Shown here piece after piece: positions 44,525 to 54,981 of a stretch of 64,000 nt of DNA. This stretch comes from Cercophora sp. LCS_1. Taxonomy: Eukaryota > Ascomycota > Sordariomycetes > Sordariales > Lasiosphaeriaceae. The notes beneath the pieces were generated by a model. That model was not told the DNA's origin. It was given only the letters and a program-made list of their open reading frames with translations, and did not search any database. Numbering within the stretch: position 1 is the first letter of the stretch; every line of letters begins with the position of its first letter. Location of the stretch: NCBI GenBank assembly GCA_036250225.1, contig JAPZLL010000011.1:806001-870000 (forward strand), given 5' to 3'. The translations under genes were made by a program, and so were the position numbers.

Positions 44525-46338
44525 ATGGCTTCTCTCAAGACGACAGACCCAACCCAGTTGCCTAACGGCGTCAACGGCGTTCACGGGGTCAATGGCGCCT
44601 CCAGCAGTGGCGACAACGACGCTTCCAGCAATGGCGCAAACAACTTTTCCCTGACCGAATACAGCGCCATGCCCACTCCGCCATCGGAGGACGAAGCGCG
44701 CAAGACAAAGCACAAGATCCCTGCCGAGTTCCTCCTCCCGGATGGCACTCCGGACGTATGTTTGTAAAAGTCAAGCCTGTAAGCTCGGTTACTTACAACG
44801 AGATCCAGTATCTTCGCCTCATCATCACTTCCTATCCCCGTGTCCGGGAGGTGTGCAACGAGGTGCCCCTGGTCCACGCTGTCGGACTCAGCAACCGACT
44901 GGAGCGGACAGTTCTCTTGAAGCGCGAAGATGAGCAGCCGGTGTTCAGCTTCAAGCTCCGTGGAGCATACAACAAGATGGCTCACCTGGACCCTGCCGAG
45001 TCTTGGAGGGGCGTTGTGTGCTGCAGCGCCGGGAACCACGCCCAGGGCGTCGCATACTCTGCGCGCAAGCTCAAGATTCCCGCGACCATCGTCATGCCCA
45101 AGGGTACTCCCAGCATCAAGCATCTCAACGTCTCCCGCATGGGGGGCCACGTGGTGCTTCACGGAAACGATTTCGACGAGGCCAAGGAGGAATGCGCCCG
45201 TCGCGAGAAGCAGGATGGTCTCATCAACATCCCGCCATTCGACGACCCCTATGTCATCGCTGGCCAGGGAACCATTGGCATGGAGATCCTCTCCCAGACG
45301 AATCTGCAAAAACTCCAGGCCATCTTCTGCTGTGTCGGTGGCGGCGGTTTGATTGCTGGTGTTGGCGTCTACGTGAAGCGCATCGCGCCCCACGTCAAGA
45401 TCATTGGCGTCGAAACGTACGATGCTGACGCCATGACCCAGTCTCTGGCCAAGGGCGAGCGTGTTCTCCTCAAGGATGTCGGCCTGTTCGCCGACGGCGC
45501 TGCCGTCAAGACCGTCGGCGAGGAGACGTTCCGCGTCTGCCAGGAGGTCGTGGACGAGATGATCCGGGTCACCACGGATGAAGCCTGCGCCGCCATCAAG
45601 GACATGTTTGAGGACACGAGATCCATTATCGAGCCAGCAGGAGCCCTGGCCATCGCCGGTCTGAAGAAGTGGGTTGCCGCCAACCCCTCGGGCGACCCGA
45701 CGAGATCGCTCGTTGCCATCACGTCAGGCGCCAACATGAACTTTGAGCGCCTTGGCTTCGTCTCTGCCCGCTCTACCTATGGCGAGGGCAGAGAGGCTCT
45801 TCTTGTCGCCAAGATCCCCGAGCGACCGGGTGCCTTTGCCGAGCTGATCAACTGCATCATGCCCCATTCCGTGACCGAGTTCAGCTACCGGTATGCGACG
45901 GCGGCTGAGGCCAACGTTTTGGTGGGCATCTCTCTCACCGGCCCCGGCAGTCAGCGAGCACAAGAACTTCAGTCCATCATCAGCCATATCAAGGAGGCAG
46001 GCATGGATGTGGCCGATGTTTCGGGGGATGAGCTCGCCAGAAGCCACATTCGCCACATGGTTGGTGGCCGATCCGACGTGCCGGATGAGAGGCTTTACAC
46101 TTTCCGCTTCCCCGAGCGTCCAGGTGCACTAGAGCGATTCTTGAAGACCCTTCGGCCAAAGTACAACATCAGCTTGTTCCAGTACAGGAACTATGGTGGG
46201 GACATTGGTCAGGTATTGACGGGCATACTCTGCCCAGATGGCGAGGTTGAAGAGCTTAAGAAGTTCTTGGAGGAAATTGGGTATCCCTGGGAGGATTGCA
46301 CCGAGTCGACGGTTTTCAAGACTTTTCTGCGGGCGTGA
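44525..46338 (+). CDS. ILV1: threonine dehydratase (deaminase)
   Basis: Exons 44525-44755 and 44809-46338 give 586 aa. It is a PLP enzyme converting threonine to 2-oxobutyrate, the first step of isoleucine synthesis. The PLP-binding Lys is in PVFSFKLRGAYNKM, with the substrate loop SAGNHAQGVAYSA, the phosphate-binding loop VGGGGLIAGV and ITSGANMNF. Two C-terminal ACT-like regulatory regions are recognisable, starting EALLVAKIPERPGAF and LYTFRFPERPGAL, the site of isoleucine feedback. The N-terminal 75 residues are Asn/Ser/Gly-rich and do not look like a mitochondrial presequence. An in-frame ATG at 44399 would add 42 basic residues (see findings), giving 628 aa. Confidence 0.96.
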
Positions 46339-46524
46339 TGGGCTAAAAAGGGGTTTAGATAAGCTAGATATATTGGTGTAACGGCGTTCCGGTCGGTTTT
46401 TGCGCGCCCTCTACATTCATGTTGTGTCATGTTGTGATGAATTGAAGTGGGAAAAACAAAGCTAGAGGTCGCTACTGATAGACATGTACCGATATTTCCT
46501 ACTCATCATGATCTGATTCGCCGC

Positions 46525-46920
46525 TCAAGGTGACGTCCAGAACGAACTCGAAGTGTCTTCCTCACCAGCAGTAACCTCGCCATTAGTAACCGGCGGTTGG
46601 CTAGCACTTGGCATTCCCTGGTTTAAGTTCACGTTTGCCCCGACGTTCTGACTGTTCATCCCATTCCAGTTCATCCCACTGCTGAAACTGTGCAACGTTG
46701 ACCCACCTACGTTCACGTTTGCCCCGGCGTTCCGATTGCTCATCCCGCTCCCGTTCATCTCGCTGCTCAAATGATGATGCAACGCCGTCCCGCCCGCGTT
46801 CAAGTTTGCTCCGCCCCTTTGACTTTGCATAGCCGTCACAACCGTTCCCCTTCCCATCTGACTCTGGGTCTGATTCTGATGTCTGACACCACCACCATCA
46901 CCATCATGATCCCTCTCCAT
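46525..46920 (-). CDS. hypothetical Asn/Gly-rich ORF with 28-residue tandem repeats
   Basis: A 131-aa frame from the ATG at 46920. It contains three imperfect copies of a GANxNxGG(S/T)xLH...MNxxGMxxxN unit with starts spaced about 84 and 87 bases apart. Composition is Asn, Gly, Ser and Met. No signal peptide or membrane helix is visible. It lies in the same frame as the ORF at 46936-47274, separated by two stop codons. It may be a lineage-specific gene, the 3' part of a decayed longer gene, or spurious. Confidence 0.3.
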   Translation of the reverse strand: MERDHDGDGGGVRHQNQTQSQMGRGTVVTAMQSQRGGANLNAGGTALHHHLSSEMNGSGMSNRNAGANVNVGGSTLHSFSSGMNWNGMNSQNVGANVNLNQGMPSASQPPVTNGEVTAGEEDTSSSFWTSP

Positions 46921-46935
46921 CTTCTATGTTCCTCC

Positions 46936-47274
46936 CTAGTGCCCTTTCTCCTCCTGCTGCTGGGTGGCCAAGGGCTGTTGCTGCTGCTCGACCGGCCGGG
47001 GGGACAGTGCGAGGAATTGAACCACGGCGAAGAGTAGATGGGGGTGGGATATGATGGCTGCGACATCGTAAAAGACGTCCAGGATCCTGTCTCGTAGGTT
47101 CTTGTTGGGTGTGTTTGGTATTAGACATGGACGTGGATATGGAGCCGCTGCTGCTGGATTGTTCGGGCTCGGCTGTGACGTGGAGGAGTCTGGGAGGGAG
47201 TCGGTGTTGGTCGAGAGTTTTTCGTATACAACATTGATGAAGACTGCTACGACGAGGAGGAATTTGCCGTACAT
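46936..47274 (-). CDS. hypothetical protein with N-terminal hydrophobic segment
   Basis: A 112-aa frame from the ATG at 47274. It begins MYGKFLLVVAVFINVVYEKL, signal-anchor-like, followed by a Ser/Pro/Ala-rich linker. A possible amphipathic/hydrophobic helix (DRILDVFYDVAAIISHPHLLFAVVQFLAL) and a Gln-rich tail follow. No family was recognised. The next in-frame coding-like stretch resumes at 46920 after two stops. Confidence 0.35.
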   Translation of the reverse strand: MYGKFLLVVAVFINVVYEKLSTNTDSLPDSSTSQPSPNNPAAAAPYPRPCLIPNTPNKNLRDRILDVFYDVAAIISHPHLLFAVVQFLALSPRPVEQQQQPLATQQQEEKGH

Positions 47275-47420
47275 GGAGGTGGTTATTGTCTATTTGCTTA
47301 GGTGTGATGAGTTAAAATTGACTAGGTGGCAGCGAGTGGTATTGGAGCTGGGTTGGATGTTTGCGACGGACGTGATGGGAGGTGTTGGGGTTGGAAGTTG
47401 AGGCCGATGAAACGAACATC

Positions 47421-47435
47421 TTTTTTTTTTTTTTT
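47421..47435. repeat. homopolymer run of 15 T
   Basis: A simple run followed by a G-rich stretch, in the spacer upstream of the hypothetical gene. Confidence 0.8.
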
Positions 47436-47671
47436 GGTGGGGGGGCTGGCTGCTGCGAAGGAAGGGACCTGAGGTGATGGTTTTGGACAGGCGCACCGTT
47501 GCTTGGGTCTTGATAGAGGGCAAAGTCGTTCTTGCTGTGTTAGGTCAGTTTGGGAGGGCAGTCAGTCGAGGCCCTTTCTAGGTACTACTCGTTGGGAGTC
47601 TTTGAATGCATATAACTTGTGGATATTGACGAAAACGCGTAATAGCCAGACACAACATTCCCTCCAAAAAG

Positions 47672-48025
47672 TCAAAGCTCAGAAATCACCTGCCAATTCG
47701 CTCGACGTACAATACACTGTAACTCAAACTCGTCCCATTTGGTCAAGGGCAAATCTTCCTCTTGTCCCCGCATCTCAATACCAGCACCAACATCATACAT
47801 TGGCTCCGCACATTTGACACCCAACGCCCTTTGGTAGTAGTTGGGGCATCCCTTGTCCGAGCAAACACGCGTGCCATGGGGTGAGCCATATGATCGCGGG
47901 TCCATGGCGTGGTACCACTTCTGGGTAGGATTGATCCCACCATGCAAGTTTGGCAATATCCCGAGATCAACGGTTCGTGAGACATCGGTGCCCCAAATCC
48001 GTGGAAGGAGCAGGAGGGGGCTCAT
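47672..48025 (-). CDS. hypothetical ORF downstream of the HET gene
   Basis: A 117-aa frame whose ATG is 23 bases beyond the HET-gene stop, on the same strand. The composition is balanced and protein-like (WYHAMDPRSYGSPHGTRVCSDKGCPNYY, LTKWDEFELQC), with four Cys. No motif was recognised. It may be a separate small gene, a continuation of the HET gene lost by a stop, or chance. Confidence 0.3.
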   Translation of the reverse strand: MSPLLLLPRIWGTDVSRTVDLGILPNLHGGINPTQKWYHAMDPRSYGSPHGTRVCSDKGCPNYYQRALGVKCAEPMYDVGAGIEMRGQEEDLPLTKWDEFELQCIVRRANWQVISEL

Positions 48026-48047
48026 GCGTCTTGATGAAACTCCCGCT

Positions 48048-50145
48048 TCAAATCAAGATAATACCCATAAACCCCATCCCGTCTCCTACAGCCTCACCGT
48101 GCATGACCCCATGCACATACGCTTGACCAAGAAGCTTATAACATCCCTCGGATACTTTTCGCAAAATGACCGGGACGGCAGACCCTCCCAGGATCCAGAC
48201 CTCATCACCGGTCTGGCTGGACAGCGGCGCAACAGCGAGCCTCTTATCCTTGGTCAACACCATTCGCCGACACGCAAGGGAGGTGCTCAAATCGTATATG
48301 AGTTGTGTAAACCGTGCTCGATAGTCCGGATGGTGTCCGTTCGCTGAAAGCGCAGTCTCGAAGACACGTTTGAAACTCTCTCTGTCCGGCATGGACGACG
48401 ACGACGACGACGACGACGCTCTGGAATCTGCAGAGTCCTCATCTAGCAGCTCTGACATGTATACGCAGATGGGACCCCAGCGCTCAAAGGGCTCGCCGCT
48501 GCAGCAGATCAGGGCCGCTTGCCAGGCTAGGAGCTCGAAAAAAAGCTCTCCGCAGATGGGCGGGGCGGGCTGTTTCTTGTCGTAGAGGTCGATGAGTATG
48601 GTTCGCCAAAGGACCTCGAACCTTGTTTTGCTGCTGCTGTGAGGACGGGCTGGTATGGTGGATGATGGGGTGGTCTTACGTTTCAGTGGCCTCACGTTGC
48701 TCTCTGCCAATCTCTTTGGCGAAGTGGATGATTTCAACCCATGCAGCGTCAGTCTCGGCGTTGGCATTTCGTTGAAGTGAATAAGGCAATGCGGTGGCGA
48801 TTGTATCCAGACAAAACCCTTGGACTGCAAGCTTCCTGCTGTCCAGCGGGGTTTGGTCGAAGCTCCAAGGGATATCGGCACTCGCTTTGAACACCGGTGA
48901 GCCTCGGGCAAGACCAAACCACGTCTCTGGAAGAAGGCGGGCGCTGTAGTCAGGGACCCACGACGGAAGGGTGTTGATATTTCTGAATGTTGCATCCTCG
49001 ACTTGATCAAAAAACCTCAGATCCTTGTACCCCTCTAGCATCATCCTCGCCGTCCGCGTGTATACCGCCTCGATATCGAGGCGATAGTCTGGAACGAGCT
49101 GACCGGGGTGTGTCGAAAACGGCGGTCTATCCTTGCGAGCAATGCCGAGCAGCGAAAAGATCTTGTCTCTGGGGTCGCCCGCATCCGAGTGCCGAAACAC
49201 GCCGATAAGATATCTAAACAGCGCGAGGTTTCCACTCTTCTGTATCCCCTCCTTCGTCCCCTGCAGGTACATGGCCGCATTCCCTAGGTCGACACTGGCC
49301 TCTCCTTGCAGCAACGGTTTGTACACTCCCCGGAAGAAACGGATATTCTCGTTAGCCCTAAAATTACCCAACCTCAACTCGGCATTCCACTGGGTAACAC
49401 CCAGGAACTCGAGCGTCCGCTGGATCCAGTCCCACGGAAAGATATGATCGCCGCAAACAACCACCACATTGCGACCGAGCACAACCTCTTGGATGATCCA
49501 GACGCGTTTGAACCACGGCCTATCAAAGAAGAGCACCAGGCCGAGCCAGTGCTGCCATTTCGGACTCTGGCCTGCGCCGAGGCGCGTGAAAACACGGCCT
49601 TGGTCGAACCAATCTGCTGGCCTCACCTCGCCGTATCGATCTGGTGGAATCCGCGAAACGGTTTTGAGCGCTGCCACGGCGTCATTGGTGAACTCATCCG
49701 CGTCGCCGAGGTAAACGAGGACTCTCTCTGCGCGCGTGTAGATGACGTCCATTCTTGTGACTTGCGCGGCCTTCTCGGAGGGGTCGTTCTGGTTGATGCA
49801 GATAGCGTCGGCCCAGACGTACCGTGATGTGGCTGTCTTGCCGGTACGCATTTTGTTTAGGGCGTCGGCCAGGTTTTTCGTGACGACGAATATCCCGCCG
49901 TTCAACTCGATCCTTACATGCGAGCTGTTTGCATCTGGGTTGTAATGCCTTGAGTGAGGGACCATGGGGTTGCCCCAAGTGTACGAGAGAGCATCGTAGG
50001 GAGGGGCGTTGTCGTGATGGAATGTCGAGATGGCGAGGGACAGCGGTTTGAGTTTGGAGGGGAGCCATGTTTTGTTGATCTCGATTAGTCTGATGCTTGA
50101 GGGCGTTTGCAATTGGTCGTAGGTGAACTCGCGCGGCGGTTCCAT
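48048..50145 (-). CDS. HET-domain (heterokaryon incompatibility) protein
   Basis: Exons 48680-50145 and 48048-48636 give 684 aa. The HET domain occupies roughly residues 45-200: YDALSYTWGNP, then RYVWADAICINQNDPSEKAAQVTRMDVIYTRAERVLVYLG. The later block GDPRDKIFSLLGIA is typical of long HET proteins. The C-terminal half has an Asp/Ser stretch including eight Ser in a row (TCG repeats) and ends near GEAVGDGMGFMGIILI. The intron is 43 nt, with three consecutive CAG triplets at the acceptor. HET domains trigger regulated cell death when incompatible strains fuse. No NACHT, WD40 or ankyrin sensor is attached. An open frame extends 5' to 50280, but 50145 is the first ATG. Confidence 0.92.
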
Positions 50146-51584
50146 TGTTAGTTGCTTGCTCGGGAGCCTGTAGATGCCGTCCTGGTAGGTATGCTGTTTG
50201 TGTCGATGAGGGAATTGCCGTGCAGCTCGAGGCCCCGCCCGGACTTCGGATATCCCTGAACAGAAAACGATGCAAGCCACCGAGTTGCGGCTGAGGTGGG
50301 ACGGCTCGCAGCCTGATCAAAAAAAGACTTGCCAAGGCGAGATTGTGATAGTGTTGCCATTGGACCTTCTCTTGACAGCCTTCCAGTGGTAAGTGCAGTG
50401 CAGGGGAAGGGGAAGACGCTTTCATTGGTTTGGTCATGATTGGGCAAACTCAAACTTGATGGTTTGATGGTTCTTTCCGGGATCAGTGGTGGGGTGGAAG
50501 AACTGTTGAGTTGCTTCGTGGCGCGGTGGGAGTTGTGGCTTTGCCCAGAATCATAAATGGGAAGGAGCGTTCCGTAAGCAAGCGAGGGGATCACTAAACT
50601 AAACTCGGATCTACCTTAGAAACGTTTGGTGATGTGCAACACGGTATTTGCTTGCGACTCTGCAATCGGCAACCATGGGCCAATCTAAACCCAAGATCTT
50701 GACGGCGGACGCAGGTACGCGTCAAACGCATCACAACGACGTGAAGTCGTCTGCCAAGTGGCGGGAGGCAGCAATCTCTTCTCGATGACCCGACAGCAGC
50801 CGAGTGCAAAGTGAAAAAGATGGGAGAAATCAAAAATTGAGAGCGGGACAGCCCCGAAGGACAAACCGTAACTAGGTCCTCGCCGATGTGCAATGACGGG
50901 TCCCGGCTACACCCCCAGATTTGCTTGAGCATCTGGAGGCCACTCAAGGTAAGTATGAAGAAGAAAGAAGAGAGGAGGAAGCTGGAAGTGGGCGGTTTAT
51001 TTTATACCCCTCCAGGTGGTCCATGCACTACGACCGCAAACCTCAAAGTTCCCAGGTGCGCCTTGACCAAGTGAGAGGGGTTTGCTCCTTCCTCTCAAGA
51101 ATTTTGAGGAGTCAGAGGACATGCGAGATCTCGCATCTCCCCACAGTTTTGCTATCATCCCAACCTGAGTCGTCCCTGACCATCGCCCAGATCCGCCATT
51201 TTCCCCGGTAGCGCACTGAAGGACCTCTGCACGCTCCAAAAGGACATTACGTATATTCATAAAATGTTATTCATAACACATACTTGTAGGCTCTATGCTC
51301 CAGAACTTCATGACGTCGTCTTTCATAATCATAACCCATGATATCAAGAGTTGTGTGGGGCGCTCGTGACAGTTCCTGAAAGCCGCGTCGATAAAGTCAT
51401 CCTTACGCCGCAGCACGTAGTTTGCGATGGTGTTGTGGCGTCATGCCCTGGAAATCGCGGGTGTCCACGTGAAAATCTTAAACGCTCCAGATTAGCGTCG
51501 GGAACCAAGGCCAAGTGAATATAGTGAGCAGGCTTGTTGAAAGGACTACATGTATTCGTGGACAAGATTTGCCAGAGCAAATAG
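50146..51584. other. intergenic, no gene seen
   Basis: About 1.4 kb between the HET gene start and the DUF2235 stop. Frames present have no motif. Confidence 0.45.
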
Positions 51585-53339
51585 TTACAGTGTAATTCCC
51601 TTTAGGGTCTTCCTCCTGACATAGACCCGATCCAGCATCGGTAGTCCGATGAACTCGGGCAACACCTCCCAGTCCTGTTCGCGGAAATCCACCACCTGTC
51701 CCTTGAACTTGAGCTTCTTGGGCTCTCTTCCTCCACCTAGGACCACATTGTGCGGCCTATATCCGGGATTCACCTGCATCCGGCGTATAACGCTCCCGTG
51801 CACTTTTGCGTCGACTGGGATGTCGCGCAGCTCCCCGCGCGATGGCGGCCACCGCTTGGGCACCCACTTGCCGTCCCGCCTCAAGTCCATCCGACGAACA
51901 GGGAGCCACTCCATAACCTTCCAGCGCAGTGCCGTCCGCCAACTTGTCTGCGGGCCCTTGGATAGCATGTCGTGGTGCTGCTGGGCCATCAGGCGCTGGA
52001 CCTTGGCCGACGTTGTCTCGCCCGAGGAGGTCAGGAGGTCATCGGGGTGCATGCTGCCCAGGCCATGGGCTGTGATCTCCACTTGTGCCAGCTTCTTCAT
52101 GTCGAACTGCAGCCCGGCCTTCATCGCCGCGCGGACCATCCACATGAGTGGGAGATGGCTCAGGCTCATGGCGCCCGCACCAGGCTCTGCCCATCCGCCG
52201 CCGACATCACCGTGGTTCCCGGCAAACCAGACCTCGTGGACCTGCTGGTTGGGATTGAAATGGTTGCGCTGGTCGAACGTCTCGGGCGAGAGCAGCGATG
52301 TGGGCTGGCGTTGATGCGTGGAGGAGACCGGCGGCGACTGGTAGACCAGGTCGGGACGGAACTTGACACGTCGCTCGTCGATGCTGACGGCGTGCCAAAT
52401 CTCGGCGGCGCCGCTCCTGGCGCTGTACGGGAACCGCCGACGGGCCATCCACGGAATCTCAAACTCAGGCACGCTGTTGACAGTGTCAAAGAGGCCGAGA
52501 AACCGGACCGGCCCGAGAGGCTTGGAAAAAGCTTCCTTGAAACCAGCCATGGCCCGGCCCAGGATCTGCGCCTGCTTGTAAGCTTTTGACGGCTTGCCTC
52601 CAGGCGCCGGTGGCTCGTAGCCGCCACGCGTCTGCCAGCGGGTGAAGACCTTCCAAGCAAAGCTGACCATTTCCTCGTTCCCGGCCGGGAGCAGGCCGAC
52701 GTCATCAAGCATTTCGGCAAGAAAACGCGCCGTGTAGGCGCCGCGCGAGAAGCCAAAGATGTAGACTTGATCCTGTGGCCCACGGTAGTATCGCATCAGG
52801 AACCGGTACCCGCCTAGGACGTGGTTGTACAGTGACGTCCCAATGGCCAGATCCCGGAACTTTTTGGCGGTAGAGGAAGCACGTTCGACCAAGTCCAACC
52901 TATCGAGGCTCTCGCGCGCTACGAACGTCCCCATCCCAGCTTCGGGGGAGCAGCAGAGTCAGCGGTTTGGAGTGGAAGTGGAGGGAAGAAAGTGTGACCC
53001 ACGTTGGTAGTAGTGGTCTGGGCTCAGTTTTCGAGGTTAGCGTCGTGTTCAGGTCCATGCTAACGGCGTTTGCTTCCTCAACTCACATTGGTCATGGTCG
53101 TGCTTATCCAACAGCTGAAAGATCTTGAAGACGTTTGTCTCGGTCCCGTCGCCACGGTACTTATTGCTGGTGCCATCGAAGCAGAGCACAAGGCTCCGAG
53201 GTTTTAGCCGTTCTTGATCAGCTTCAGTTAGTGATGGCGAATTCGAAGCCATAGGCTCCGGTGCGAGATCATTGGCTGCCACGGGTGGGTTCGGCGGTAT
53301 GTCCAAGACGAGACAACGATGTTGTAGTTCCGGGGCCAT
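51585..53339 (-). CDS. DUF2235 alpha/beta-hydrolase (Tle1-like phospholipase fold)
   Basis: Three exons (53087-53339, 53003-53017, 51585-52939) give 540 aa. Exon 2 is only 15 nt and restores DQYHYYQPGMGTF. DUF2235 hallmarks are LVLCFDGTSNKY near residue 45, NVFKIFQLLD, the nucleophile elbow GFSRGAYTARFLA, LGLFDTVNSV with a candidate catalytic Asp, and WFAGNHGDVGGGWAE with the His/Asp block. In bacteria Tle1 members are type VI secretion lipase effectors; fungal members are largely uncharacterised. No signal peptide follows the chosen ATG (MAPELQHRCLVLDIPP). The frame stays open upstream, where TTGCACACTTTCAG looks like a splice acceptor, so an extra 5' exon is possible. Confidence 0.88.
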
Positions 53340-54981
53340 TTCGGGCGAGATTGCGGCTCCGAGGAAATAGGGGACTTGATGGTTTAGCCCAGCGGTTTGC
53401 TCCTTGTGGAACACGAGATGGAAGATGAAACATCCTGAAAGTGTGCAAGAAAAAATTCGATTTTTAAACCAGCTGGTGTTCGCACGGGTCATTCATGCTC
53501 GGACTTACAAGTCCGGGGAGGGTGTTCAGCTCGGTAAGGCGGCACCTCGCAATTGCTGAGGTATGCCAGCAGGTGGGTAACAGTATGAGATGACACGAGA
53601 CTGAGCCACCCTCTAGAAATAGTTGCTTTGGTGGGGCTTTTGGGATTTTCTTGTACGACAAAGTGGTCTGTGGTGGCAATACCCACCAAACCAACCTTTC
53701 ATGTGACTCTTTTCTTCTTGTCCAGATTGGTGACGCAGATCAACCGGTTTCTCAGTAGCTACAACGCACAGCCTTTGGGGCTTTTGGTCTAGTGGTGTGC
53801 GGTTGTGGGTGGCGAAGTTCGTCACCGCGCATATTTTTTCGTCACATTATATAAGCAATGATTGTTGATCCTTACGAGATTTATCACGTTTGAAGACAAT
53901 GTGCAATTAGCAGCGTGTGCTTTTGCACCGCCAATTCGCCAACAGAAAAATAGAGACGGTTGGCGAGCGGACTGGTCTACATACAAGAAACACTTTTCCA
54001 GTCCCACTGAAAGTACACTGAAGCAGGAATTTCTTGTACCAGAAGCAATCTGCTGCTGAGTCTCTATTTTTTTGGTCACCAACTTGACCGCTATTGAGAG
54101 ATACAGAGTAGCATCAACGGCCTTCCTCACATATCGAGTTCTCGGAATCTTCCTAAGCCCATATCATAGCCGATCGCTACCCACGACTATCGAAAAGCCC
54201 CCCATAGAATCCGCCCGACTCTCAGAGTGGGCACCACCTTCCCAACACCGTTCGAAGCCCCGAAATTCCCCTGGTACGAGCACTCCCCCTGGATAACACC
54301 CTTTCTCCACAATTCGTCAAGTTCCATGACAGACGTGTTCCCTTGCCGCCAGAAAAAGGTGGAGCTGCGTTCATTTGGCTGCTTTCCAGTCTAAACTGCC
54401 GTCTTGGGACTCAGTTTTGGATTCCCTGTAATCACAATCTCCTTCCAGGTGTATTTGTGTGGCTTGCTGTGAAACAGCATGGATTCGAAGTTCACCTTGG
54501 TTTTAACGAAGAGGCTGGAGAGAGCATCGAAGTCTAGGTCCGGGTCCCCAAACGAGTTGTTCGCCGCGTGAAACTCATCTATGTGAATTGCCTCAGGTTC
54601 GTCTCTTCCTGCTTGGGAAACCTCTTGGAGATCGATGACAGGGCAGTTGTGATGAGGAGCCCCGTCAACAAACTCACGCTTGACTTCATGCTTGAAAAAC
54701 GCTTCGAAGTATGGAAGCGCTGCTGATGTAGCCCGTGCCCTGTGACCGTCAGAGATTGAATGGGCACGGTACCATTGGTCTCGTGAATACTGACGCTTCC
54801 CAAATTCTCATCTCGCTGCATGGTCTCGCTTCCCGCAAAAAGTCATACGGTGCTGACACAGGTGCCGCTGAAGAGTGACTCCCTCCCGTCCGACTCTTGT
54901 CTCTTCCTCGGGTCGGTTGTAATCAGTTGGCAAGAACAGCTGTAAGTCACTTGCCCCTCTTTTTGCAGCCATCCATGCACA
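53340..54981. other. intergenic, no gene seen
   Basis: About 1.6 kb without a supported gene. A possible 5' exon of the DUF2235 gene may lie at its left edge. Short frames around 54100-54800 have no motif. Confidence 0.4.

Noticed and set aside
53340..53492. N-terminal extension of the DUF2235 protein to 53492
   Set aside because: The extension passes through TTGCACACTTTCAG, which looks like an intron end, and its residues show no leader or domain. The ATG at 53339 was preferred.
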